Under the pieces are notes generated by a model. That model was not told the origin of the DNA. It worked only from the letters and a program-made list of their open reading frames with translations, and ran no database searches. 64,000 nt of DNA from Ligustrum vulgare (taxonomy: Eukaryota > Streptophyta > Magnoliopsida > Lamiales > Oleaceae): NCBI GenBank assembly GCA_963555705.1, contig OY743180.1, positions 40,270,129-40,334,128 of the forward strand, given 5' to 3'. A program made the position numbers and the translations under genes. Below are positions 10,430-22,420 of the stretch, piece by piece (positions within the stretch are counted from its first letter, which is position 1; every line of letters starts with the position of its first letter).

Positions 10430-10720
10430 GTAGTAAAATAATACATAGAATATTTATTTTCAATCAATGCTACAATATTCTTCTGAATACTGATTTAGAT
10501 TATTTTTTTTCAATATTTATAATTCAATATTCTTCTGGAATAATATCGATTTATATTATTTCTTTTCAAACAATGCTACACTATTCTTCTTATATATTTA
10601 TTTTGATTATTTCCTTTCAGGATTTTTAATTCAATATTCTACTTGAATATTGATTTATATTATTTCTTTTCAAGAATAATAGTACAATATTCATTGAAAT
10701 ATTGTCTGGAAATATTGAAT
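10430..10720. repeat. AT-rich tandem repeat, period about 60 bp
   Basis: The units share tgatttatattatttcttttcaa followed by aatgctacaatattcttct-like sequence, four to five diverged copies. Inverse pieces (gaatattg / caatattc) make it partly self-complementary. No coding function is supported. Confidence 0.55.
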
Positions 10721-11070
10721 GAAAATATTACATTCAAGTAAATATTTATCTATTTTAAATTGGTATGGACAAAACATTATTACGAGATCGAATAACTATA
10801 CCAATTTGTTATGTAATTCAAAGTTAATAGAATAATGAGCTTTTCTTTGAACAGGAAGGAAATGTTTATTTGCAAATTGGTTTGGCAAGAACTATTGACT
10901 TTCTATGGTTGAAGGAAAAATAATCTTTCCTAGCTCAACTAACTGACTAGAAATTTGTGAATAGATCATGATGAATAAATTTTCTATCTCAATTGGCTAG
11001 AACTTTGGGCTGAAAATGTGTTAAAAACTAGAAAGAAAAAAGAGAAGAATAAAGACGTGAATAAATTGGG
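10721..11070. other. Unrecognised AT-rich DNA
   Basis: No gene, RNA or repeat was recognised. Confidence 0.35.
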
Positions 11071-11475
11071 GTGTTCACAAAAATACCCTACTTTTAGGGG
11101 TTAAACTGAAATTTACTCCAATTTTATAAAATTTGAAAATTACTTATAATAAAATTGTAAAAACAGAAAAATACTTATGATACTTCTCAAATAGGTTAGT
11201 ATCATACTATGATACTTATGATTATGTTAGTATCATAGTATGATACTTATGATACTTTTCAATTTTTTTTAGTATCACAATATGATACTTATGATACTTT
11301 TTCTATTTTTTGTAGTATCACAGTATGATACTTATGATACTTTTCAATTTTTTCTAATATTAGAGTTTGATACTTTACAAATTTTTATGATACTTTATCT
11401 TAAACAAAAAATCAAACAGTTTTCATACATTTTTTTTAAGTATCACAGTTTGATACTTTACAAAACTAAATACTT
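11071..11475. repeat. Tandem array of AGTATCATAGTATGATACT palindromes
   Basis: Five to six units of about 50 bp carry the near-perfect palindrome agtatcatagtatgatact followed by tatgatactttt and a T-run, from about 11190 to 11465. The entry segment (11071-11130, caaaaatacccta, ggggttaaactgaaattta) resembles the start of a smaller repeat at 26300. Both therefore probably belong to one DNA-transposon family. I could not find the right end of this copy. Confidence 0.5.
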
Positions 11476-12894
11476 TTCATACACTACATTTTTACCATTT
11501 GGGCATAAAAGCTATAACCCCACTTCCAAACCTCTCAATCTTTCCTCGTCATTTCACCAATTTTGTTTCACCAAACAATTTTCATACACCAGTCACCACC
11601 ATCACTAAACCACATCAACCACTATCACCACCAAACCACATCAACCACCGTCACCTATCACCAAACCACAACCACCACCATCACCCATCAACAAAATCAA
11701 ACCACAAAAACCCAACCTTCAAAACCCAATTAGAAGAACGCCTCACTGCAGCAGCTCAACCAATTCCTTGAAGAAGAATTTGGAATGCTATGTATGATCT
11801 GCTCAGAAGAATGTGCTGGAGAGTTGTTTCGAAGGAAATTCGAAAATTCTTCTTTTGTGTATCAGTGAACTCCTCAGCCAAAGCAGCCAGGATGGAGTAG
11901 AACCAAAAGCTTCCTTCAAACAAAAAAATGAATATTGAATAATCTCAGTAATTGACCAGCTAATCACCAATGAACTCACGAGAAAATGAGTTCGTATTTC
12001 AGGAAAACTCCACAGAATCCCCCAGGCTACGTACAATCTGAAGCTAATTTGGGGGCAGTCTAGCACTAACCGGAGATCTGACCAATCCAATCAGGGCGTG
12101 TAAAATCTCCAACGAGGCGGCGGATTGTGCCCAGATCGAAAGCTTCTCGACGACGGCTTAGATTTGTTCGTAATAATTTTCTTTTGTGCATCAGTGAACC
12201 ATAAATGCAATGTTTTTACCGATAACCATAAATGTGTACGAAGAACCGCGTTGAGCTGCTAACAAGGAGTACTGATTTCCTCCTCGACTGAATCGTTCTC
12301 TTGAGGATTGATTTTTTAAATTGTACTGTATTTATGGGTATTTCAACTTTTCTGTTTTCGAAAAATATTTATTCGATGAGGCCATACTGCGGTGGTGGTT
12401 GATGAAGGTGGTGCTCGGGTGTTTCTTCAGTGTGGTGGTGGTGGGGAGTTGGTATGACGTCTTTGGGAAGAAGAAGAAGAACATCTTTCTGGGAAGAAGA
12501 ACACCAGCATCCGTATTTTTCAATATATTTTTTTTGTAGAGTAAAAATCAGTTTGGTTACTTTAAAGAAGTAACCAGTGCAATATTCCCGAATAAATTTT
12601 TATCTTATTAAGAATGGGAGCCCAATATATGTACGGGAGAATCAGGAAGTACACAAGGTAATAATATCTACGATTGCAAGTGTAAAAATATCATTCACTA
12701 AAACACATAAGATTTACAACATATACGAAATTTTCAATTCTCTACTTTTTGTTTTATTCTTGTCATTTATAACAATTGACTAATCACACTTAAACAATAA
12801 CATATAATTAAAAATAATAATTAATTAATTGAATCTACATATATAGATAAACGAATATGAAATCACGCATAATATTTTTATCTTTGGTCTCAAT
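11476..12894. other. Mixed-composition region without a supported gene
   Basis: A CCA/ACC-rich strand-biased block (11585-11700) and a GGT/GTGG-rich block (12385-12445) form a loose inverted pair about 0.7 kb apart. In between, both strands carry several stops, and none of the short frames resembles a known protein. It may be the body of the transposon whose left end is at 11071, but that is only a guess. Confidence 0.35.
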
Positions 12895-12903
12895 TAAAAT
12901 AAA

Positions 12904-14653
12904 GGGAAATTATATTAACACCACTAATTTTGTTAACCACACCACATTATATGTACATATTTATTAAAGGGTAACTATATTGCCAACACAAAACTTAATT
13001 CTTACACCACATTTTTAAATGATTTCTTTATTGACTAAAATAGACATATAAGAAATTACAAAAATATATTTTTATTTTTCTCTCACTATTTCTAAATACA
13101 CCACAATCTTTCAAATAAATTTATTTTCTTTTCTTCTTTATATTTATGGTGACTATACTGCTACCACAAAATTTATTTTTTACACCACAATTTAAAGTAT
13201 TTTCTTTATTTATAAAAATAGACATAAATAAAATTACATACATATTCTTTTAATATTATCTCACTAAAAATAATTTTTATATACATCACATCTTTCAAAT
13301 ATTCTCTTATCTTCTCTATGTTTATTTTTCTAAATCATCTTGTTCTTCTTGTTATTTTATATTTTTGCTTTTCAATACCAAGTTAATTAGAATAGATGTT
13401 AATACAATAATTTCATATGAGTTTTCAAATAATAACATCATGCAAACATTAGCATAAATTAAAGTTTAGGACTTTAGATTAGTGAAAGATTTTTATTGTT
13501 CAAGGTTCCCTATATTTTGATGTCACCCAGGATTTTGGTTATTTAATTATATTTGATTTTTAATTAAATTCTATATTCGGTTTTCGAATTATATGGTTTT
13601 TCAATTACATATATTTGCATGTTCATACTGCATTCCACCTATCGTGTTTTCAGTTGCATCTAGTATTAAAAAAAAATAGTGATTCCAATTGCATCTAGTA
13701 TTTTTAAAAAAAAAATGTATAGCATGTATTTAGAAGCCAACCACCTACCATATTTATATGAAATTGAATATCTTATTGTTTCAATTATCCATCAAACATC
13801 AATTAAAAAATGTGTAACATGAAAATTTGAACCTAATTAATTGTAATTAAGGAAATAATGGGTGGCAATGATGAGGAAAAATGGGAGAAATATTAGGAAT
13901 TTGGGATGATGAGTACACCACAATAATTATTATTATTATTATTTTAAGTTTTTATAGGATTAGAAGTATTATTGTAAATTTGTTGTGGTGTATTTATTGA
14001 AAATATATTTTAATTGTGATGTGATTATAATGTGGTGTAGTAAATAAATTTTTTGATGGTAATATAATTACCCTTTATTAAAACATGAATTTTATAATTA
14101 CACCACATTCTTTTTACAAATATAATCTTCACTAATAAAATTGAAACAAAACATGATACACTACAATGCCAAGAAAATTGACTTTATCAAATATCGTTTT
14201 AATGGAATGAAGATCGTGTTTATCTGTAATTTGATTATATGGAGATGGGTCATTTAATTATATTAATATTATTTGAGTGCATTTCTGAATGGTAAATGAC
14301 CATCCAATGTGTTTCATCCTTTTCCCATATGATATGAAATTCTTTAATGACCGGTAATTGCTCAACTTCTGAGGATCCAATGTGTTTCATCATTGATGAA
14401 GAATTCAGAGATTACTGTTTACATGGCCCCTTTACCAATTATTATTGGCTCTTTTAATCTCCAAGTTAGTCTTATAAAAAATCTGTAATACATATAAATT
14501 TAGAGTTCTTGATATTTGTGTTGTACATGAGAATAAACAATAAGAAACTAATATAATTGGGTGGTTATTTTAATAAATTTAATTATGACTAATTTAGTAA
14601 ATATGAAAATTGTGGAGTAATTAACAAAATTTGTGGTGTTATTATAATTACTC
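12904..14653. mobile_element. Outer Mutator-type MITE (split by inner copy)
   Basis: The terminal inverted repeats start GGGAAATTATATTAACACC at the left; the inverse of the right end reads GAGTAATTATAATAACACC. An identical 9-bp duplication, taaaataaa, lies at 12895-12903 and 14654-14662. A 9-bp duplication is the hallmark of Mutator-like elements. The net length without the inner insertion is about 636 bp, with no transposase. The inner element's own TIR is clearly related, so one family member jumped into another. Confidence 0.8.
12969..14073. mobile_element. Inner Mutator-type MITE
   Basis: TIRs of about 42 bp are present. The left begins GGGTAACTATATTGCC and the inverse of the right begins GGGTAATTATATTACC; both end in a CACCAC-type block. 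An identical 9-bp duplication, tttattaaa, is at 12960-12968 and 14074-14082. Length is 1105 bp. The left TIR region is repeated once internally at about 13146-13200 (tgactatactgctaccaca...acaccacaa), giving a tandem start. No ORF of interest is present. Confidence 0.85.
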
Positions 14654-14749
14654 TAAAATAAATGAATGCAACATAGTATCGAAGTTGCCATATATATTCA
14701 ACAAACTTGATTCTTCGCCTTTTCCCTTCGACTAATTTATATTTATTAT

Positions 14750-15433
14750 TGTTGACCACAAAATCCGGCTGGATCTTGGACCAACACGTCTCAGCTCCTC
14801 CCTCTTGAACACGTGGATCTCCTGCGCACTGTGACAAACAATCAGTTTGCAAAAAGGGTCGAGGTGGCTCCCGTTTGCACTCCGATGCTAAAGTCAGTGC
14901 CCATTTCAAGCAGATATAAATTGGGTGCGGAAAATATAAGTGTGTAAAAGAGAGAAAAGGGAGTGAGAATAAAATATTTAGTCAAGAGTATGAAATTGCT
15001 AACCCTTTTCCAAGCGGGAGGAGTGCTCTATTTATAGAGGAATTTATAATCTTGGATGGCGACACGTGATCGACTTTACACGTGTATTTACCCTAGCGGT
15101 TGGAGATGAAAATCTTGCTTTTTGACAGTAATCATTGCTACGTTTGGTAGGGGATGGGTGCCTGTCACTTTTGGTAAAGGCGGTGTCACATCTTTGACTT
15201 CATCCGTTGTCCCATCACTCATCTGTGACGTCACCGTAAAGTTACTCAGCTAAACGTAAAGCACATCGGCTAAACATAAATCAGCTTGGCCAAAGAAGTT
15301 CACGTGCTATTCCACCTCGACTGTTTGATCCAAGGTGATATCCTAAACTTTAATCATGGGCTAAGGTCCATTGGGCCTCTATTGGGCCTTCGCCGGTGGT
15401 TCAAGGTACTACATTCTGGGCATGGTCTCAACA
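14750..15433 (-). repeat. Element B 3' LTR
   Basis: Left copy in plus coordinates, 684 bp, TG...CA. It shares the whole length with the right LTR. The minus-strand promoter core ctataaatagagcactcc lies near 15018-15037. The adjacent purine tract at 15434-15446 (minus strand gaggg, then actag) is the probable polypurine primer. Confidence 0.92.
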
Positions 15434-15768
15434 CTAGTCCCTCAAATCCGATGTGATCATTCATGGGCGGATCGAATTTGTCATAGTTTCGCAGCACTAA
15501 TCTTGTTCTGATAGCGTTCTTCAATTAGAAAGCCATAGGATTGCAGTTTTGCCCAAGTTTCGTCATTTGTTATATTCAATATTTTATAATTATTTCGCCA
15601 TCTGTCCGCTGGGAATCATGCCGCGCGTGACACACACTGTGGTAACTGAATGGTCTTTTCCCTTCCTCCGACAGTTGGCGCCTTAATTAACCCTTTCCCC
15701 AAGAGGCGTGGGTTACCTGCATCAATCACGCGGCTCAAAAATCAAGGGTTTTAGATCATTAGGTTCCC

Positions 15769-15774
15769 TATAAA
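15769..15774 (+). promoter_or_regulatory. TATA box of the antisense gene in element B
   Basis: cctataaagcc lies about 0.35 kb upstream of the likely start codon at 16115, on the plus strand, inside the element body and outside its LTR. It could drive the antisense transcript independently. Only position and motif support it. Confidence 0.45.
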
Positions 15775-16114
15775 GCCTCCTTCTTCTCATTGTTTTCCCT
15801 TTACCCTTTTTTCAGAATTTTCGTAGTAACGCTCTCGCAAAAAGTTGTATTGCTTTTTCTTTTCTTGCAAGTCTCGCATCTTCTCTTCAAGGGTTTGCTA
15901 CCCAGCAAACTGTCCTTACTGTTCAATCAGATTTCATTGGCGTGTTCCTCATTTCAAGTGTATAATCTCGAACGTTCATTTTTTGAAGGTAAATTTCTTT
16001 TCCTTTGTATGTGCAAAACTTTTTTATTTCTGATCTTTGAGTGTAGGTTTGAAAATTTTCGTTTTGCATTTTGTTTTCCTTTTGATGAGTCTTGCCCATC
16101 TTTAAGAAAAAAAA

Positions 16115-18577
16115 ATGGAAAGAGTTGGGGGAACGGGTTCACAGGAACTATTGGCAATGGCGATTCCTGTCAGAGGTTTCTGTCCATTGTCTTTATCGAT
16201 TTTTAGTTCCTGCTTCTTTAGGGAACAGATTAGGAGGAGGAATAGGAAATGCAGTGGTATAATTTATTTGGATGATTCTGACAGCGAAGAAGAAAAGAAC
16301 CAGAACTACATGGCTCATCTATCATCCGAGGAGGAGGCTTCTTTGCGGGAGCTTCAAAGCAAGCGGGACAGGGATTTGGAAAGAGGAGAGGTAGTGGGCT
16401 CTTCTTCCGGTCATCAGGACCTCGGCTTAATTATTAGGGCCCCATTTAGGGCACATAGGGAAGAGTTAGGGCTTTCTGAGGAGGAAATAGCCCAGGTTGA
16501 AGGTTGGGTAGACCTGGTAAATAAAGTGTCAGGGTATCATGTAGACCCTGATCCAAACCCAGAATCTTGGGAGTGAGATTGCCACGAAAATCCGGGGGGT
16601 TGATTTGGCGGGAGCTTCGGCAAAATTCAGGATGCTCTATCCTACGGGATGAGGCTGCCCCTACACCCCTTTTTCAGGGCACTGCTTAGGAGTTACAACT
16701 TATACCCCTACTAGTTGGCTCAAAATTTCTGGACGCAGGGGGTGGGTACTTGGATGGTGTGGCAGGAGGTCAACCCTGACTATCCCATCTCGCTGCACAT
16801 CATCCACACCTTATATACCCTTAAGAAGTCCGTTAGAAGGGATAAGGACGTGAGGTCAGACGTCAAGGACTGGTACTACTTGTCCCCTAGGGGCTCATAT
16901 CCTCCTGTTATTACTGGTCATCCTACTTCGATAAAGAATTGGAGGAACCAGTGGTTCTGGGTTGCGGGGGAGTGGCAGAGCTCACCTGTGGACGCTAGTC
17001 CAGAAATCATAGTTCCCCGAACTCTTTCCCCACCTAGTGAGTCTTGTATTTTCTTTCGCGTCCTTAAGTGTCGTGTGTCATTCACTTTTTATTTTCTGTT
17101 CATCTTTCTTTACTTGTTTTTCACATGTTATTAGTTTATGGCAGGGAACACTTTTGCTTGCCTCCTCTCCGATGCGGACTTAGCGGCAGTGAGGCGCTTG
17201 TTTGCCTACAAGGGCACTTTTCTGGGTGGTCATCCAACAAAACAAACTCTTTGTTAAGCACTGACTTATGAAAGCCATGAGTGAGTTAACTTTCTTATTG
17301 CCTTCATAGCTTTTGCCTCAATTATTCATAGCCTTATTCTTCTCTCTTTCTTGCTAGGTTCCAAAGACTTCCCAAAGATCTCTTTGAAGGGTCTTATGGC
17401 CAAAAAGATCCCTCCTGCCTTTGCCACAACAGCGAAATTGAAAGGAGGATATCTCCCTTATTCGAGGATATCTCTGAGTACGTATCCAAGGAGGAACACG
17501 CCCCTTTGAAGAGGCTCAGAAGGGGTAAGGAAACCACCTCCCCCCCAGAGACTCAAGACTTGGAGGATGAGCATTCTGTGTCTATCCCAGACTTGACTTA
17601 CGAAGTGACACCCTCGGGCAGAAGAGCTCAAACAGATTAAAGCCAGTGTTTTCCCCAGGGATGTTACTTTTAGTCCTTCCTTGTTTGACTCCCCCAGTTC
17701 TCCTCCTGCCAGGGCTGCCTTGGTCACTGAGCAATTTTGGACAGAGGGTTGGTCTGCCTTCTCTTCCAGTGCCACTCCGTCCCGGAAGCTGCTTTCTGCC
17801 AAAGCTATGAATGCTAGGGCATTGGCCCTTATTGACGAGGTGGAGTCTTCAGTGGAGGAGGCGCAGCGGGACAAGAAGGACGCTGAGACTGCACTCCATT
17901 ACGCGGACAATATGCTAAGGGAAATTAAGGACTTCAAGGAGCATCTGTCCTTCACTTGCAAGGCCTCCTCGGAAGATAGGATGACAGCAAAACGTCTTCA
18001 AGAAGATAATGAAAAGTTAAAGCACGATCTTCATGCTTCCAAGGAAGATGTAGCGTCCCTCTATAAGAAATTGGACGACTCCAACCGAGCTCAATCCATA
18101 ACTTCTGAGGCCATGACAGCAGCCAACGCGGCCAAAGCTAAGCTAGAGGCTGAGGTGGCAGCAGCAGCAGCCACTGAGAAATTGGGGAGAGAAGTAGAAC
18201 CTAGGAGAAAGGCGGAGGAAGATCTTGCCTCTCTGGAATGGCATATGTAATCTAGGATCACTGAGGTTCTGGAGCAAACCGTTATGACACGAGTGGAGAA
18301 AGCTCTGAGTGCCAAGGTGTCTGAGGCAATCCAGAATTTTAAAGACACTTTTGAAGAGACACCAGAGTATGAGGCCATGTAGAGGGTCTTTGGGAATATA
18401 GGGGACAGGATGGCTTTGGGGGACATGAAGGAAGCTTTCCCAACTCTGGACCTATCCTCCATCGAAGCCCTGTACCCCGAACCTCAAGATGCAGATAAGG
18501 GCGATTCCCTTGATGATCCCGCAGATCCTTTGGATGTACCTGGCAGGAGCTCTTCAGAAGATGTCCCTCCTCAATGA
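16115..18577 (+). pseudogene. Spliced antisense gene of a Tat element (Transposase_28-like domain plus coiled coil)
   Basis: Exons are 16115-17036, 17145-17280 and 17358-18577. The introns begin GTGAGT and end GCAG or CTAG, and both joins keep one frame. Exon 1 has an acidic stretch (YLDDSDSEEE), then MRLPLHPFFRALL, WYYLSPRG and KNWRNQWFWV. These resemble the plant 'putative gypsy type transposon' domain (Pfam Transposase_28 as I recall). Exon 3 encodes a long, Lys/Glu/Ala-rich coiled coil (about 17780-18240) and an acidic C-terminus. Lesions are TGA 16574, TGA 16601, TAG 16712, TAA 17255, a one-base shift near 17615, TAA 18248 and TAG 18380. Several fit CAG/CAA changed to TAG/TAA. The role of such antisense ORFs in the lineage is unknown. 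The start codon is uncertain. Confidence 0.8.
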
Positions 18578-19224
18578 TCCTCTTTTGTATTTGCTTTAAT
18601 CATTTTGCATGTTGTATATTGTTCGAAATTTTTCAAAATGTAAGTGCAATGACGCTTTAAATTGTTAATGCAATGACATTTTGAATTGTAAATACTTTGA
18701 TTTATTAACGCAGTGGTTTGTTTTAGCTCAATGTTTTGGTCATTTTGCGAGGTTCGACATTGCTGACCACAAGTTTTGGTTTGTATAACATTATTTATTT
18801 AAGTGTGAATGCTTCCAAACACAAACGCCCTCTAAACGCATTGTATGAAGATAGGTAAATGTTTCTAAACACGAACGCATTGTATGAAGATATGTGAATA
18901 GTCCCTCAGATCTAAGTAGCTTAAGGCATTCATGCTTGCTGGTTAGATCTGATTTTGACAAACATATGAACATTTTTTATTTATAATCCGTAACACCTGC
19001 ATTTATTAGTTTGGATGAACTCCTATTGACGGTGTCAATACGTTCAACCCACACGCAGTGATGGCAGTGCTGGAGATGTATTGTCCTATAAACAAAAATA
19101 ATGTAGGCATTTTTACTATCTGTTATGCTTATTGATAGCATTTGGTGCAATCCTTAACGTAACTCACTTAAGATTTTCATTAAATTATATGGAGACTTTG
19201 TGACCACCGAAGAGGAATTTGATT
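18578..19224. other. Spacer between antisense gene end and integrase end of element B
   Basis: AT-rich, non-coding DNA separates the convergent 3' ends of the sense (minus) and antisense (plus) genes of the same element. Small direct repeats (gcattgtatgaagata) occur near 18838-18893. Polyadenylation signals for both transcripts would be expected here, but none was assigned. Confidence 0.5.
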
Positions 19225-20397
19225 TTATTGAAAGTAGCGATGAAGGTGATCTGTGTTCCAAGGATTACACAAAGGTACCCCAGATAGGTCTTTGATCATG
19301 TACGTGCCGGGTACCACCTCGGAGGTGATTCTGTAAGGGCCTTCCCAGTTAGGACCTAAAGTCCCTACTCCTGGTTCTTGAGTAGAGGGAAGAATCTTTT
19401 TGAGGACTAAATCCCCAATGTTAAAGTGCCGACCCTTTACCCTTTTGTTGTAGTGGCAGACCATTTTTTCATGCTACTTTGTCATTACTATCTAAGAATC
19501 ACTCCGTTTTTCTAGGAGGAAATCCAAGCTAGCTCTCTATGCTTCTTCGTTTCCCACCTTGTCATAATGGATTTGACGAAGAGAAGGCACTCCAATTTCA
19601 AATGGGCATACCGCCTCGGCCATACACTAAGGAGAAAGGCGTTTCACCAGTGGCAGTGTGCGAGGTGGTCCGAAGTGCCCATAATACTTGTGGGAGTTCA
19701 TCTACCCATGCGCCTTTTTTGGATTCCATCTTCCTCTTTAGGGTGTTTTTTATGGTCTTATTCACAGCTTCAACCTGCCCATTAGCTTGTGGATGATGCG
19801 GAGACGAAAATAATTTCTTAATTCCCAAATCGTCGCACAATTCATCTATGCTTCTATTTTTCAACTGTTTTGCATTATCACTAACCAATGAGTGCGGTAT
19901 TCTGAATCTGCATATAACATTCTTCCAGATGAACTTGGTGGTGTTGGCCTCGGTAATCCTCATCAGGGGTTCTGCCTCGACCCACTTGATGAAGTAGTCA
20001 ATTGCCACTATTGCAAAGCAATTGTTACCGGTACTCCTAAGCATAGGGCCAATAATATCAACCCCCCACTTCGCAAAAGGCCAAGGGCTAGTTACCACAG
20101 TCAACTTATGATGCGGCTGATGCGGTTGATGCGGTATGGTTGCATGCCTTTGACATTTATCGCACTTGCGGATGAAGTCATGAGAATCCTTTCGCATAGT
20201 CGGTCAAAATATCCCTGTTTAAGGACTTTCCGAGCCAGCGACAACGCCCCGACGTGGTTGCCGCATATGCCCTCATGAATTTCTTTCATGACATACTGTC
20301 CTTCCTCCGGCCCAACACATCTCAGCAAAGGAGAGGAGTAACTCCGTTTATAAAGTAGATCATCCAAGAGTACGAAATTTGTGGCATATCTTTGCAA
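19225..20397 (-). pseudogene. Element B integrase (H2C2 finger, core, C-terminal domain)
   Basis: Integrase inserts the cDNA into the genome. In minus-strand order, 20397-20101 has the histidine half of the zinc finger (EIHEGICGNHVGA). 20197-19598 has its cysteines (KCDKCQRH), then the catalytic core with first Asp in KWGVDIIGP, second Asp in LVSDNAKQ and Glu in NGQVEAVNK. 19464-19225 has the C-terminal LGPNWEGPYRI motif. The three pieces are in different frames, so at least two frameshifts exist. SDNA replaces the usual SDNG. All three catalytic acids are still legible. Confidence 0.9.
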
Positions 20398-20430
20398 TTT
20401 CCGAGTTGCTTTCGACTCGTCTGGTACTGT

Positions 20431-21544
20431 CTAATGCTTCAAGTATGCTAGTATGGGACTCGTCCAGGATCCTTCCTTTTCTATTGCCAAAATCTCCATT
20501 CCTGACTCAATAGAAGAGGTCATCAAATGCTCAATTGGAATCAGATTGTAGAGCTCGGAATCATTACTGCTTGCTAGTTTGGATAAAGCATCTGCATTAG
20601 AATTCTCATTTCTGGGAATATGTTGTAACTCCATTTTTCCAAAGTTCGCGGCCAAATCTTTTTCAAGTAAGCAACCATGGTTGGTTCTTTAGTAGCGAAT
20701 TGTCCGTTAAACTGGCTTACGAAAAGCTGTGAGTCACTATTTGCCACCACAGACCTAATCTTTAAAGCTTTCGCAAGTCTTAGCCCAGCTAAGAGTGCCT
20801 CGTATTCTGCAATGTTGTTTGAGGCTTTAAAGCCAAAGCGGATGGCACTGTGTAGTTTGTATCCTTCCGGACTCATTAGTAGTATACCCACCCCGGATCT
20901 TCCATCAGCCGAGGACCCGTCAACAAACAACTTCCACTCACGGCTATCCTCCACGTTATCAATCATCTCCACCTCCGGTGGATGGGTGAACTCCACTATG
21001 AAATCTTCTAATGCTTGACCCTTTATAGCAATCTGAGGTTCATAATGCAGGTCGTACTGATTGATTTCTATTTCCAACTTCATTAACCTCCCAGATACAT
21101 CTGGTTTCTGTAACACCTGCCTCATTGGAAAGTTGGTGAGAACATGTATGGAGTGTGACTGAAAGTAGGGGCGGAGTTTGCGAGCTGCTGTGATCAAAGA
21201 GAGAGCAAGTTTCTCCATATCTGGGTAACGTGTTTCTGCATCCAGCATGGTTTTGCTTACATAATACACTGGGAATTGATTCCCATCTTCCTCTCTGATC
21301 AACACTGAGCTAACAACCTCTTTTGATATGACAAATATAGATAAAGTGGTTCGCCAGCTCTTGGTTTTGATAACAATGGGGCCTGCCCCAAGAATGCTTT
21401 TAGGTTGGAAAAAGCTTGCTCACATTCTGGTGTCCACTGGAATCGCTTCCCTCCCTTCAAGATCTTAAAAAATGGCAAGCATTTATCAATGAACTTAGAA
21501 ACGAACCGATTGAAAGCCACAATCCTTCCCGTCAAGCTTTGCAC
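20431..21544 (-). pseudogene. Element B tandem RNase H domains
   Basis: 21544-21299 and the start of 21305-20574 hold the gypsy-type RNase H (EQAFSNLKAFL, then FPVYYVSKTMLDAETRYPDME). From about 20985 a second, host-like RNase H follows: WKLFVDGSSADGRSGVGI, SNNIAEYEALLAGL and VANSDSQLFVSQ, with its end in another frame at 20655-20431 (NSNADALSKLAS). The second domain carries Asp, Glu and Asp at positions expected for catalysis (FVDGS, AEYEAL, NSDSQ). Two RNase H domains mark the Tat lineage. A frameshift lies near 21300 and another near 20600. Confidence 0.9.
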
Positions 21545-22420
21545 TTATTTTGGGCTCCGAGGAGATCGCATGTTCATCAAAGCTTTGATTTTATCGGGAT
21601 TGGATTTTATCCCTCTTCTGTTTACCATGAATCCCAGAAATTTTCCGGATGCTACTCCAAAAGCGCATTTCGCTGGGTTGAGCTTCATTCGATATTTCCT
21701 CAAAACATCGAAGGCCTCTGACAAATGGCGGATATGCTCTGTGGCGACCATACTTTTGACTAGCATGTCATCAACATATACTTCCATGGTGTTTTCCAAT
21801 TGTTCTGAAAACATACGATTTACCAACCTTTGATAGGTGGCTCCAGCATTCTTTAGGCCAAATGGCATAGGTTTGTAACAATAAAGTCCCCTATCCGTAA
21901 TAAACGAGGTGTGCTCCTCATCTGATTCGTGCATGGAGATTTGATTGTATCCAGGCATCCATAAAGCTTAGCATCTCATGTCTCGCTGTGGAGTCAACTA
22001 ACTGATCAATCTGAGGAAGTGGAAAACTGTCTTTGGGGCATGCCTGGTTTAAATTTGAAAAATCAATACACACTCTCAGTTTCCCATTCTGTTTTGGTAC
22101 CAAAACAGGGTTTGATACCCACTTCGGATACAGGGATTCTCTGATAAAGCCATTTTTCAATAGCTTCGTTACCTCTTCTTTCAAGGCCTCGTATTTATCA
22201 GAATCTCATCAGTCTTCTCTTTTTCCTGTGCCCAGGACTTCTGGGATTGAGCTGGAGTCTGTAACAGGCCACTTTAGGATCAATTCCAACCATGTCATCA
22301 TCTTTCCATGCAAATACATTGAGGTTCTCAAGTACGAAACTTTTCAGCTGATATTTGTATTCAACCGGCGAATCTAATCCAATCTACAACTCCTTGATTG
22401 GATCAAGTGGATCTATACCG
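21545..22420 (-). pseudogene. Element B reverse transcriptase
   Basis: Minus strand. From 22420 down, the connector reads NVFAWKDDDMVGIDP in an early frame. 22184-21918 follows with SNPVLVPKQNGKLRVCIDF and LNQACPKDSFPLPQIDQL. After a frameshift at about 21950, 21958-21545 has MPFGLKNAGATYQRLVN and the catalytic YVDDM. It copies the element RNA into DNA. All core RT motifs remain, but frameshifts near 22190 and 21950 prevent a single product. Confidence 0.92.

Noticed and set aside
11499..11771. His/Pro/Thr-rich plus-strand frame
   Set aside because: It comes from CCA/ACC-rich low-complexity DNA in two frames at once; not a plausible protein.
15790..16206. 138-residue hydrophobic plus-strand frame upstream of the antisense gene
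   Set aside because: T-rich 5' leader of the antisense transcript with likely intron signals; residues show only composition-driven hydrophobicity.
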